A stretch of 64,000 nucleotides of DNA from Agrobacterium vitis (GTDB lineage Bacteria > Pseudomonadota > Alphaproteobacteria > Rhizobiales > Rhizobiaceae). The position numbers were made by a program, and so were the translations under genes. Location of the stretch: positions 868,001 to 932,000 of the forward strand of contig NZ_CP146244.1 of assembly GCF_037039395.1 (NCBI RefSeq), in the 5' to 3' direction. Each line of letters begins with the position of its first letter. The stretch's first letter is position 1. The notes beneath the pieces were generated by a model. The model saw only the letters and a program-made list of their open reading frames with translations, ran no database searches and had not been told where the DNA came from. Below are positions 40,936-49,446 of this stretch, piece by piece.

Positions 40936-42288
40936 ATGGCGACTGCATCCGCACCGGTCTCGGCGATCTTCATGGAAAAAGTCGCTGATTGGCTGACACA
41001 GGCTGCCCTTTCCGGCAGCACTCTTGAGGACATCGTTCGGGGCTTTTGCGACCGGATCGCCGCCGCCGGTCTGCCGATCGTTCGGGTGCATTTGTCTTTT
41101 GCCATGCTGCATCCGCTTTACGAAGCCGTTGGCTTTACCTGGCGGCCACAAAGCGGACTGATGATTGAAGGCTATCGTCACGATGCCGACAATACGGATA
41201 TGTTTTTGCAGAGCCCCTATTATCAATTGCTGAGCCGGGATCTCGATTATTTGCGCCGGCGCATTCCTGCCGAAGGCCCGGTTGAATTCGAGATTTTCGA
41301 GGATTTGCGCAAGGAGAATGTCACCGATTACCTTGCCTTCATGCAGCCCTTCGGGGATCAGTCCGTGCAGGGCATGTTGGGCTCCTGGTCCACGGATGCC
41401 AAGGATGGCTTTAGCGAGGAGATGATTGCCGCGCTGCTGCGCATTCAAAACCATCTGGCGGTTGCCGCCAAAATGGCTGTTCTCAGCAAGCTTTCCAACA
41501 ATATGCTCACCACCTATCTGGGGGGTGACGCCGGCAAGCGGGTGTTGAATGGCCAGATCCGCCGCGGTGACGGCGAAACCATTCGGGCGGCGCTGGTGGT
41601 CGGCGATATGCGTCAATCGACCATGCTGGCCGAAAAAGAGGGACGGCAGGCCTATATCGATACGTTGAATGATTTTTTCGACGCAATCGCTGCACCGTTC
41701 AACCGCAATGGCGGGCAGATCCTGAGTTTTCTGGGCGATGGGTTTCTGGCCGTCTATCCTTGCGACCGCCACAAGGACCCGTCCCGGCAGGCTTGCCAGG
41801 CGGCACTTTCGGCTGTGCGTCTGGCCCAGGCGCGGCTGGCGGACCTGAACGAGGAGCGCCGGAAAAAGGGTGTCGCCCTTATCGGCTACGGCCTCGGCCT
41901 GCATGTCGGCAATGTGATGTTCGGCAATGTCGGGCTGCGCGACCGGTTGACGTTTTCAGCCTTCGGTTCGGCGGTCAATGAAGTGGTAAGGCTCCAGCTG
42001 CTCACCAAGAAATATGCCAGCGACGTTGTGGCCAGCCATGCCTTTGCTGGTTACTGCGCCGGTGACTGGATAACGCTTGGTGAGGAAAAGCTGCGGGGGG
42101 TTCGCCAGCGGGTGACGATTTTGCAGCCCGGCCCATTATTGGCTGAGCTGCGAAGGGATGAAGCTGAAGCCGATTTGCAGCGCATCGGCCTTTCGGAAGC
42201 CGAGCGCTTGATTCTCCTGCACCGCGATGCCGTCCAACTGGATGGACAGAAAAAGTCCCAGGCGATGATGGGCCGGTTTTTGCAATAG
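40936..42288 (+). CDS. Soluble class III nucleotide cyclase with altered substrate residues
   Basis: A 450-residue protein with no membrane segment. The N-terminal ~200 residues resemble the sensor-like region found before some rhizobial cyclases (GLPIVRVHLSFAMLHPLYEA...). The cyclase domain is about residues 215-390. Metal aspartates are Asp224 (VGDMRQST) and Asp268 (LGDGFLAVYP). The transition-state Asn/Arg are in GSAVNEVVRL. The purine-selecting lysine is replaced by Ser264 (ILSFLGDG) and the partner Thr/Asp by Ser (FSAFGSAVN), so the nucleotide used is uncertain. A C-terminal tail follows. ATG at 40936 is preceded by GGGACC; ATG at 40924 is an alternative. It lies between the redox cyclase and the pseudo-ABC protein. 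Confidence 0.88.
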   Translation: MATASAPVSAIFMEKVADWLTQAALSGSTLEDIVRGFCDRIAAAGLPIVRVHLSFAMLHPLYEAVGFTWRPQSGLMIEGYRHDADNTDMFLQSPYYQLLSRDLDYLRRRIPAEGPVEFEIFEDLRKENVTDYLAFMQPFGDQSVQGMLGSWSTDAKDGFSEEMIAALLRIQNHLAVAAKMAVLSKLSNNMLTTYLGGDAGKRVLNGQIRRGDGETIRAALVVGDMRQSTMLAEKEGRQAYIDTLNDFFDAIAAPFNRNGGQILSFLGDGFLAVYPCDRHKDPSRQACQAALSAVRLAQARLADLNEERRKKGVALIGYGLGLHVGNVMFGNVGLRDRLTFSAFGSAVNEVVRLQLLTKKYASDVVASHAFAGYCAGDWITLGEEKLRGVRQRVTILQPGPLLAELRRDEAEADLQRIGLSEAERLILLHRDAVQLDGQKKSQAMMGRFLQ

Positions 42289-42453
42289 ATCAGGCTGGAG
42301 GCGGGCATGAGAGGCTGCTGGAGCACCATCTGCGCGTGATCGCTTTACAGTGAAGTAAACTCCACCATATATGATTGATGGCGCTGTCGTGCAGCATGGG
42401 GCGTGAGACGAGGGGCGCCGCATTGTGCAGGTGACGATATTTCACGGGTGACG

Positions 42454-45168
42454 ATGGAAAAAAGCCTGGGGCGCTACATCTGGTCGAATACCTATCTGCA
42501 ACAGGTGTGGATATTGTGTATCGTCGGTCTATCGATGATCCCCTATTTCCTGTCCTTCGATCTGCCCAAGCAGATCGTCAATGGCCCTATTCAGGGCCAG
42601 GGCTTTGAAGAGGCCGGGGCGACAAAGCCGTTCATGCATGTTGCCTTCGACCTGCCATGGGTCGGACATCTGGAAATCTTCAGCGGTTTCGAGCTTAACC
42701 GCCTGCAAATGCTGATGGCGCTCAGCCTCGTCTTCCTGTGTCTTGTCGTGCTGAACGGTTTGTTCAAATTCTACATCAACACCTATAAGGGGCGGCTTGG
42801 TGAGCGCATGCTGCGCCGGATTCGCTTCGAGTTGATCGATCGGGTTCTGCGGTTTCCGCCCGTGCATTTCAAACGGGTGAAATCCGCTGAGATCGCCACA
42901 ATGATCAAGGATGAGGTCGAGCCGCTGGGCGGTTTTACCGGCGATGCCTTCGTCCAGCCCGCGCTTTTGGGCGGGCAGGCGCTGACAGCGCTGATCTTCA
43001 TCATCCTTCAGAATGTCTGGCTGGGAATGATCGCCGCCGGCATGGTCTGCGTTCAGGCCATTATCATTCCACGCATGCGCAGACGGCTTCTGGAGCTGGG
43101 TCGCCAGCGCCAATTGACGGCGCGCGAATTATCCGGCCGGGTTGGCGAAATTGTCGATGGCATTCATACGGTCCATGCCCATGACACATCCAATTTCGAG
43201 CGCGCCGACATTGCCGCCCGTCTCGGCCTGATTTTTTCGATTCGCTACGATCTCTACCAGTGGAAGTTCATGGTGAAATTCATCAATAACTTCCTGGCCC
43301 AGCTGACCCCGTTCCTGTTCTATGCCATCGGCGGCTATATGGCGCTGGAGGGGCGGCTCGATATCGGCCAGCTGATCGCCGTTATTAGCGCCTACAAAGA
43401 CTTGCCGGGTCCACTGAAGGAATTGATAGACTGGGATCAGGCCCGCCAGGACGTACAGGTCAAATATGCCCAGGTGGTCGAGCAATTCGATGTCGACCGC
43501 TTGGTCGATGCGCGGGTTCACGCGGTTGCGGCCACCCCGGTCGGCCCAATTTCCGAGGCATTGGTGGCCACGAACCTGGTGCTGTGCGACGATAGCGGCG
43601 CGCGCCTGCTCAACAGCGTTTCGCTGGATATTGCCCCCAATGAGACGGTTGCGATTGTCGGTCAGAACGGCGGCGGCGGCGAGGCGCTGGCGGAAGCTCT
43701 CGGGCGTATCCTGTGGCCGGAATCCGGCCATATCAGCATTGGTGGCCAGGATATTCTCAGCATGCCGGAATCGGTCACCGGTCGGCGGCTTTCCTTTGTG
43801 TCCTCGGATGCCTATTTCTTCCACGGCACTTTGCGGGACAATCTCCTCTACGGGCTGAAACATGCGCCGTTGACGGATGTCACCTATGACGGACTGGCGG
43901 CGCGTAGAAACAAACGCGACCTTCTGGAGGCGCAGAAATCCGGCAATCCGCTTCTCGATCTCAACAGCGATTGGGTGGATTATCGATCAGCCGGAGCCGA
44001 AGGGCCGGATGGTCTGTTGAAGGTGATCCGTCCGGTCCTGGATGCGGTGACAATTTCGGAGGATATTTTCGATCTCGCCCTGCGTTCGCAAGTGGATACG
44101 CTTGCCCATCAGGAGTTGACCGAGCGGATCGTCGAGATCCGCCATGCGCTGCGCCTGCGTTTGCACGACGAGGATCTGGACGACATTGTCGTACCCTTCG
44201 AGGCCGATGCCTATAACAGCCAGGCGACGGTGGGTGAAAACCTGCTCTTCGGCAAGATGAAACCCTTGATGATCAATGGGCAACGGCTGGCGGCCCATCC
44301 CTATTTCCGCAAGGTGATGCGTGACACCGGCATTGGCGACGCGTTCTACGCAATGGGGCTGGAAATTGCGGCGAATGCGGTCGAACTGTTTCGAGACCTT
44401 CCGCCCGACCATCCGTTTTTCCAGCAATTGACCTTCATGAGCGCGGAGGATCTTCCCGACTACGAGGCCTTGCTGCAAAAGCTCCAGGGCACGTCCGCAA
44501 CGCAGGCCTCGGCCAGCGAGCGCAGCAGCATTATTCGCCTCAGCTTCGCCTATATCGAACCCCGCCATCGTTTCGGTCTGTTGACGCAGGAGTTGATGGA
44601 CAAGATCGTCGATGCGCGCCAGCAGTTCCATGCCGAAATTCCTGACGATCTGGCTGACAAGATCGAGCGCCATGACGCAGAGCGGTTCACCCTGTCGGCA
44701 TCGTTGATGGACAATGTCCTGTTTGGGCGGCTGGCTGTGCGCGAAGCCGATGCGTCTGACCGGATCCGGGCGATCATCCGCGACATTTTTAGAGACCTCG
44801 GCCTTGCCGAAAGCGTGTTGTCGATCGGGCTGGATTTCGACGTCGGTTCGCAGGGGCGGCGGTTGACCGCTGTGCAGCGCCAGAAGCTCAATCTGGCGCG
44901 GGCGCTGGTAAAGCGGTCGGATTATTTCATCTTCAACAGGCCCTTGTCGGCGCTCGATCAGCGGGCGCAGGATAAGATCGTCAGTCATATCATGCAGAAC
45001 CTGCATTGCGACGGTCACCGGCCTTCGATCATCTGGGTTTTGCCAAATGCAGATATAAGTGGTCTTTTTGACAGGATACTCGTCTTCGACAAAGGAAATC
45101 TTGTCGAAACCGGGAGTTTCGAAGAGCTTTCCGCCAAAGACGGGATGTTCAAACAGTTTCTCTCGTAA
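42454..45168 (+). CDS. ABC-exporter-like protein with degenerate ATPase motifs
   Basis: A 904-residue protein. Residues about 20-340 are an ABC-exporter-type membrane domain (PYFLSFDLPKQIVNG, LRRIRFELIDRVLRFPPVHF). The nucleotide-binding part is heavily altered. Walker A is GQNGGGGEA (403-411), with Gly for Lys and Glu for Ser/Thr. The signature is LTAVQ (804-808) for LSGGQ. Walker B is IFNRPLSALD with Asn828-Arg829 where Asp-Glu is expected. The H-loop reads IWVLPNAD with no histidine. About 340 residues lie between the Q-loop region and the signature, and the post-Q-loop motif occurs three times: LRDNLLYG (460), VGENLLFG (593), LMDNVLFG (751). It is unlikely to hydrolyse ATP normally. ATG at 42454 is chosen as the domain start. 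The next gene, 35 bases on, binds cyclic nucleotides. Confidence 0.87.
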   Translation: MEKSLGRYIWSNTYLQQVWILCIVGLSMIPYFLSFDLPKQIVNGPIQGQGFEEAGATKPFMHVAFDLPWVGHLEIFSGFELNRLQMLMALSLVFLCLVVLNGLFKFYINTYKGRLGERMLRRIRFELIDRVLRFPPVHFKRVKSAEIATMIKDEVEPLGGFTGDAFVQPALLGGQALTALIFIILQNVWLGMIAAGMVCVQAIIIPRMRRRLLELGRQRQLTARELSGRVGEIVDGIHTVHAHDTSNFERADIAARLGLIFSIRYDLYQWKFMVKFINNFLAQLTPFLFYAIGGYMALEGRLDIGQLIAVISAYKDLPGPLKELIDWDQARQDVQVKYAQVVEQFDVDRLVDARVHAVAATPVGPISEALVATNLVLCDDSGARLLNSVSLDIAPNETVAIVGQNGGGGEALAEALGRILWPESGHISIGGQDILSMPESVTGRRLSFVSSDAYFFHGTLRDNLLYGLKHAPLTDVTYDGLAARRNKRDLLEAQKSGNPLLDLNSDWVDYRSAGAEGPDGLLKVIRPVLDAVTISEDIFDLALRSQVDTLAHQELTERIVEIRHALRLRLHDEDLDDIVVPFEADAYNSQATVGENLLFGKMKPLMINGQRLAAHPYFRKVMRDTGIGDAFYAMGLEIAANAVELFRDLPPDHPFFQQLTFMSAEDLPDYEALLQKLQGTSATQASASERSSIIRLSFAYIEPRHRFGLLTQELMDKIVDARQQFHAEIPDDLADKIERHDAERFTLSASLMDNVLFGRLAVREADASDRIRAIIRDIFRDLGLAESVLSIGLDFDVGSQGRRLTAVQRQKLNLARALVKRSDYFIFNRPLSALDQRAQDKIVSHIMQNLHCDGHRPSIIWVLPNADISGLFDRILVFDKGNLVETGSFEELSAKDGMFKQFLS

Positions 45169-45203
45169 TATCGTGATCAGGCGCGATAGGGGGTAAGACG
45201 CAA

Positions 45204-45668
45204 ATGCTACTGAAGGACGAAGTTGAAATGTTGCGGCGCGTGCCGCTGTTTTCCCAGATTGCTCCAGCCAAGCTGAAGCTACTGGCTTTTGCTTCCGACC
45301 GGATGACCTGTCGCGAAGGGCAAAACCTGTTTCGCCAGGGCGATGTCGGTGACGCAGCCTATGTCGTGCTCTCAGGGACAGCCGATGTCCTGGTCAATTC
45401 GGATGCCGGAGAAATTAAGGTCGCGGAAGTTCAAAGCAATTCTATCGTCGGGGAAATCGCCATTCTCTGCGATGTGTCGCGAACGGCAACCGTGCGGGCG
45501 GCGTCCCGGCTAGAAGTCTTGAAAATCAGCAAGGAAAATTTCCTGAAACTGATGAGCGATTTTCCCGAAATTTCCTCGGAAATCACCCGGGTTCTGGCTG
45601 ACCGTCTCAATCACACGACATCCGAACTGTCCGCAGCCCGCAGCCGCGAGCAACAATTGCTGAACTGA
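45204..45668 (+). CDS. Stand-alone cyclic-nucleotide-binding protein
   Basis: A 154-residue protein made of one cNMP-binding domain (about residues 10-130) and a short C-terminal helix. The phosphate-binding cassette GEIAILCDVSRTATVRA (about 85-101) keeps the glutamate and arginine that contact ribose and phosphate of cAMP or cGMP. The N-terminus LRRVPLFSQIAPAKLKLL is the usual lead-in helix. There is no DNA-binding domain, so it is not a Crp regulator. It follows the pseudo-ABC gene by 35 bases with AGGGGGTAAG as ribosome-binding site and is probably a regulatory subunit or receptor for the nucleotides made by the upstream cyclases. Confidence 0.92.
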   Translation: MLLKDEVEMLRRVPLFSQIAPAKLKLLAFASDRMTCREGQNLFRQGDVGDAAYVVLSGTADVLVNSDAGEIKVAEVQSNSIVGEIAILCDVSRTATVRAASRLEVLKISKENFLKLMSDFPEISSEITRVLADRLNHTTSELSAARSREQQLLN

Positions 45669-45826
45669 TATCGAAAGCGATCGTCTCAGCACCCGGCATA
45701 TCGGATAGTCGGGCTGTCATATATCCTTTACTTGCTTTTTTGCCCATTTCCGCGAAGTTTCGGCATTCATTCGACCTCGTTCTGTTCTGAATCGAGGCTC
45801 TTGTCCCAAACATCCCGGAATGTGCC

Positions 45827-46666
45827 ATGACCGATCTTAGCGCCCGCGACCGTATCGCGCCTGACAGTTCTCCACGCCTGTTGACCCTTGCCAGCATTGC
45901 CCTTGAAGCCGGGGCGCTGGCGCGTCAGTCGCTGCGTCGCCGTCATGCCGATCAGATGGTGTCCAAAGGTCCGCGCGATTACCAGACGGAAATCGATGTC
46001 GCCGTCGAACGCCTTATCGTTGCCGGCGTCACCGAGGCCTTTCCGGACCATGCCATCCAGGGCGAAGAAGAGACAGGCAACCGTCCAGGCGGCCCCGGCG
46101 CACCGGTTATCCATATCGATCCGATTGACGGCACCACCAATTTTGCCTGGGGCCTGCCGCATTTCGGCATGACCATCGCCATTGCCGAACAGGGCAAAAT
46201 CACCTGCGGTGTGGTCTATGACAGTATGCTCGATGAGCTGTTCAGCGCTGAAATTGGCAAGGGCGCTACTCTGAACGGCGAAAAACTACAATGTGCCGAG
46301 GTGGCCGATGTCCAGAATGTGCTGGTCGGAGCGGGCCTGCCTGTCCCCGGACAAGTGAAAAGCGTCGAAGAGGAACTTTATCACCGCGCACTACGCCGGT
46401 TGATGGATCATACCGCTGGCGTGCGCCGTCTTGGTTCGGCGGCGCTATCGGTTGCCTATGTCGCCTGTGGGCGGCTGGACGGGTTTTTCGAGGATGGCTT
46501 GCAGGTTCACGACTATGGCGCCGCTGCCCTGATCCTGACTGAGGCCGGGGGCCTGGTCACAGGCTTTGGCGGACTGCCGGTTGACGCCGGAGGCGGCATT
46601 CTCGCCGCCACGCCCGCTTTGCATCCTTGGCTGCTCGCGGGGTTTCAGCCCGCCATGGACCGTTGA
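45827..46666 (+). CDS. Inositol monophosphatase-family phosphatase
   Basis: A 279-residue Mg2+-dependent, lithium-sensitive-type phosphatase. The metal-site motifs are GEEE (about residues 81-84), IDPIDGTTNFAWGLPHFG (about 98-115) and VHDYGAAALILTEAGG (about 228-243, replacing the usual W-D-x-A-A). The histidine for tryptophan change in the last motif is a mild departure. Family members dephosphorylate inositol monophosphate, 3'-phosphoadenosine phosphate or fructose-1,6-bisphosphate. It starts at 45827, 158 bases after the cNMP-binding gene, and its 3' end overlaps the convergent GDPD gene by 22 bases. PAP hydrolysis or inositol metabolism are both possible. Confidence 0.88.
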   Translation: MTDLSARDRIAPDSSPRLLTLASIALEAGALARQSLRRRHADQMVSKGPRDYQTEIDVAVERLIVAGVTEAFPDHAIQGEEETGNRPGGPGAPVIHIDPIDGTTNFAWGLPHFGMTIAIAEQGKITCGVVYDSMLDELFSAEIGKGATLNGEKLQCAEVADVQNVLVGAGLPVPGQVKSVEEELYHRALRRLMDHTAGVRRLGSAALSVAYVACGRLDGFFEDGLQVHDYGAAALILTEAGGLVTGFGGLPVDAGGGILAATPALHPWLLAGFQPAMDR

Positions 46667-47508
46667 TTGTCGTAGAGGGCGATCAGCGCTTGAAGTCCGA
46701 CCGGGTCGTCCGTGGTGATCTGGTCGCATTTCAGCGCCAGCAGCCGCAGGATGCGCGGTAGCGATGCCTCGTCTGCATGGTTGATCGTATAGGCATCGAT
46801 CCGTTTTCCAGCAGCATGGAAGGCGGCGACCATGTTAAAACCGCGATCCTCGGCAAACAGCACGGCCTCGTGGTCGAGATAGATCATCTCGGCGTCGGGA
46901 ATGGCGGCAACAGCAGCATCGATGAAGGCAATGAAGTCACCACTTTCCATTGCCCGTTCAATGGCGCCGCCATGGCAGGGGTCGTAGCCGAGCGGCAGGC
47001 CGGGCAGGGCCTCTGCCAGACGGACAACGGCCTTTGCATCGCCTGCCGACAGGATTACCCGGTCGCGCACCGGCCCGATGGCGGCAACGAAAGCGGCGAT
47101 GTCCTGCTCCGTCAAATCGTCTGCCTTTTCCTTCAGGTCCAGTTGCAATACGGCACCCGCCCGATGGGACGTGCTGGCCAGAATGCGCCCGAGATCCTCG
47201 ATCAGCATGACCCTGTGATTACTTGGTTGTCCGTCATGATCGCGCAGCAACAGGCTGCGCAGCTGCTCTACTGAGGCGGCGCGCACCGGGCCTTGGCCGG
47301 TGGTGGCTTTGTCCAAAACCTCGTCATGCAGCACGGCCAGGCCGCCACCGGCATGACAGACGAGATCTATTTCGACGCTGGCGCCAAGCGCCATGCCCTC
47401 GGTGATCCGGTCCGGCGTGAAGGAAATATCGCCCGCCTGCTTATGGCCGCGATGCCATTTCAGCATGGTCCTGAAACCGTCGCGCTCGATAAACAAACCG
47501 TCAGACAT
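46645..47508 (-). CDS. Glycerophosphodiester phosphodiesterase
   Basis: A 287-residue GDPD-family TIM barrel that hydrolyses glycerophosphodiesters to glycerol-3-phosphate and an alcohol. The N-terminal RGHKQAG contains the catalytic His-x-x-x region, and EIDLVCHAGGGLAVLHDEVLDKATTG carries the Glu/Asp metal ligands and second histidine. The middle and C-terminal parts (LQLDLKEK, YTINHADE, ITTDDP) complete the family pattern. There is no signal peptide, so it works in the cytoplasm after uptake. Its start overlaps the ATPase gene by 8 bases, making it the last gene of the minus-strand ABC operon. This implies that the importer brings in a phosphodiester. Confidence 0.9.
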   Translation of the reverse strand: MSDGLFIERDGFRTMLKWHRGHKQAGDISFTPDRITEGMALGASVEIDLVCHAGGGLAVLHDEVLDKATTGQGPVRAASVEQLRSLLLRDHDGQPSNHRVMLIEDLGRILASTSHRAGAVLQLDLKEKADDLTEQDIAAFVAAIGPVRDRVILSAGDAKAVVRLAEALPGLPLGYDPCHGGAIERAMESGDFIAFIDAAVAAIPDAEMIYLDHEAVLFAEDRGFNMVAAFHAAGKRIDAYTINHADEASLPRILRLLALKCDQITTDDPVGLQALIALYDNQRSMAG

Positions 47509-48583
47509 TGGCCAGACTCCTTAATCTATCGGCGGTCTGGGACACACAGATCACCCTATTGTGGCGAAAAACCCGGAAAGCCCTGACCTGCAATTCGGCG
47601 CGGTCGCCTTTTTGCCAGCCGGTTCCCGGTTCGGTCATGGCCTTTACCCGCGTGCCATCACCGAGTTGAAGATCGACCATGAGATGGCTGCCAAAATCGA
47701 TGGCTCGGCAAACGAAGGCTGCATCAGCCCGGTCGGTGGGCGACAGATGCAGGGCTTCCGGCCGAACGGCCAGCACGGCGTCGCCATCCTCTGGATTGGT
47801 ATCGGAATCGACCGTCAGGGAAAGATCGATATGGGTGAATGCGCCCCGGCGCATCATGCCAGGAATGAAATTCATCTGGCCGATAAAGCCTGCGACAAAT
47901 TCGGTTTCCGGTTCGCGGTAGACCCGGTCCGGCGGAGCAATCTGCTCGGCACGCCCAGTCCGCATCACGACAATACGGTCGGCCAATGCCAGCGCTTCGT
48001 CCTGGCCATGGGTGACGAACAGGGTGGTAATGCCAAGCCGTTGCTGGATATCGCGCACTTCCTCACGCAGCCGTTCACGCAAATGCTGGTCGAGGCTTGC
48101 AAAGGGTTCATCGAGCAGCAGGATTTTCGGCTCCAGCACCAGCGAGCGGGCAAGTGCCACTCTCTGCTGCTGGCCGCCCGAGAGTTGATAGGTCTGGCGC
48201 TGGCCGTAATCCTTCAACCCGACCATGGCGAGCGCTGCCTCGACCCGATCAGCGATTTCGCTCCTCGCCATGCCGCGCAGTTTCAGGCCGAAGGCGATGT
48301 TCTTGAACACATTCATATGGGTCCAGAGTGCATGGCTTTGAAAGACCATGCCGGTCGGGCGCCGTTCCGGTGGCAGATGGGTGACATCCTGGCCGTCGAT
48401 CCGAATTACGCCGCTGGTTGGCGCTTCGAAACCGCCAATCATCCGCAGCAGCGTCGATTTGCCCGAACCGGAAGGACCGAGCAGGCAGACCAGCTCACCA
48501 TCCTCCACATGCAACGAGAACGCATCGACGGCGGTCGAGCCGGGAAATTGCTTTGAAACGCGGTCAAGGGTCAGTTGGGCCAT
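47501..48583 (-). CDS. ABC importer ATPase (PotA/FbpC/UgpC-like)
   Basis: A 360-residue ATP-binding subunit. It has Walker A GPSGSGKST (about residues 36-44), signature LSGGQQQRVALARSL (about 134-148), Walker B ILLLDEP with D-loop ASLD, and the H-loop FVTHGQDEALALAD. A C-terminal TOBE/OB domain is present (VLAVRPEALHLSPTD). All ATPase residues are intact. It is cotranscribed with two permeases, a binding protein and a glycerophosphodiesterase, all on the minus strand. A phosphodiester or glycerophosphoryl compound is the likely cargo; iron or polyamine uptake is less likely given the GDPD partner. Confidence 0.93.
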   Translation of the reverse strand: MAQLTLDRVSKQFPGSTAVDAFSLHVEDGELVCLLGPSGSGKSTLLRMIGGFEAPTSGVIRIDGQDVTHLPPERRPTGMVFQSHALWTHMNVFKNIAFGLKLRGMARSEIADRVEAALAMVGLKDYGQRQTYQLSGGQQQRVALARSLVLEPKILLLDEPFASLDQHLRERLREEVRDIQQRLGITTLFVTHGQDEALALADRIVVMRTGRAEQIAPPDRVYREPETEFVAGFIGQMNFIPGMMRRGAFTHIDLSLTVDSDTNPEDGDAVLAVRPEALHLSPTDRADAAFVCRAIDFGSHLMVDLQLGDGTRVKAMTEPGTGWQKGDRAELQVRAFRVFRHNRVICVSQTADRLRSLANV

Positions 48584-48626
48584 GGGTGTTCGTTTCTATT
48601 CCGGTTACAGGCGATGATGGATCTGT

Positions 48627-49436
48627 TCAGGCGCCAAAGCCCTTGGCGAATGCGCCTGTGCCGATGGCTCGGCGGGCAAAGATCAGCGCGAGGAAGGAGG
48701 GAACCCACAGCATGACCGAGAGCACCGCGCCATATTGCACCACCATCTGATTGTTGATGAAGGACACCATCAGGACAGGCATGGTACGGACCTGCGGCGC
48801 GCCGATCAGCCAGGCGCCTTCGGTTTCGTAAAACGTGCTGACGAAGGTTAGCAGCAGGGCGGCAAAGATCGTCGGCGCTGCCTGCGGCAGAGTGATCGAC
48901 CAGAAAACGCGCAAGGGCCGGGCGCCCGCGTCACGGGCCGCTTCTTCCATCCGACGATCGACATTCTGGAAGGCGGCAACCGGTATCCAGATCATCAGCA
49001 TCAGCGTGCCGACCAATTGGATCAGCGCCACGCCCCAGAAGGTGCTGATCAGATGCAGCTTCAGGAAAATCGCCGCAATGGCCACCAGCAGACCGAATTT
49101 GGGGAAGGCATGCGAGGCGAGAAAAGACAGGAACAGCAGATTGCGGCCCGGAAATTTCATGCGGGCAAAGGCATAGGCCGCCGGAAGGCAGATCACCGCC
49201 GACAGCAGCGTCACCGTGGCGGTGAGGCGCAGGCTGAGGAACAGCGCTTCCCAGACATCGGCGCGGCCAAGCGTCAGGAACCAGAAACGCAAACCGAACT
49301 GCTGCGGGATGACCGATGGGTAGCGCCAGACCTCGGTAAAGGCCCAGGTGCCGACCACCAGCAGCGGCAGGGCGATAAACAGCGTGAGGAGGCCTGCGAA
49401 AGCAAGGCCTGTCCAGTCGATGCTGCCTACTCTCAT
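48627..49436 (-). CDS. ABC importer permease
   Basis: A 269-residue inner-membrane permease with six likely membrane segments and the EAA-type loop MEEAARDAGARPLRVFW (about residues 163-179). The ATG at 49434-49436 is preferred because MRVGSIDWTGLAFAG begins the first membrane segment and a GAGG motif lies just upstream; a longer reading from 49517 would run into the upstream permease. It starts 10 bases after that gene's stop and is followed by the ATPase gene 43 bases later. Confidence 0.9.
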   Translation of the reverse strand: MRVGSIDWTGLAFAGLLTLFIALPLLVVGTWAFTEVWRYPSVIPQQFGLRFWFLTLGRADVWEALFLSLRLTATVTLLSAVICLPAAYAFARMKFPGRNLLFLSFLASHAFPKFGLLVAIAAIFLKLHLISTFWGVALIQLVGTLMLMIWIPVAAFQNVDRRMEEAARDAGARPLRVFWSITLPQAAPTIFAALLLTFVSTFYETEGAWLIGAPQVRTMPVLMVSFINNQMVVQYGAVLSVMLWVPSFLALIFARRAIGTGAFAKGFGA

Positions 49437-49446
49437 CGTAGGGGCC

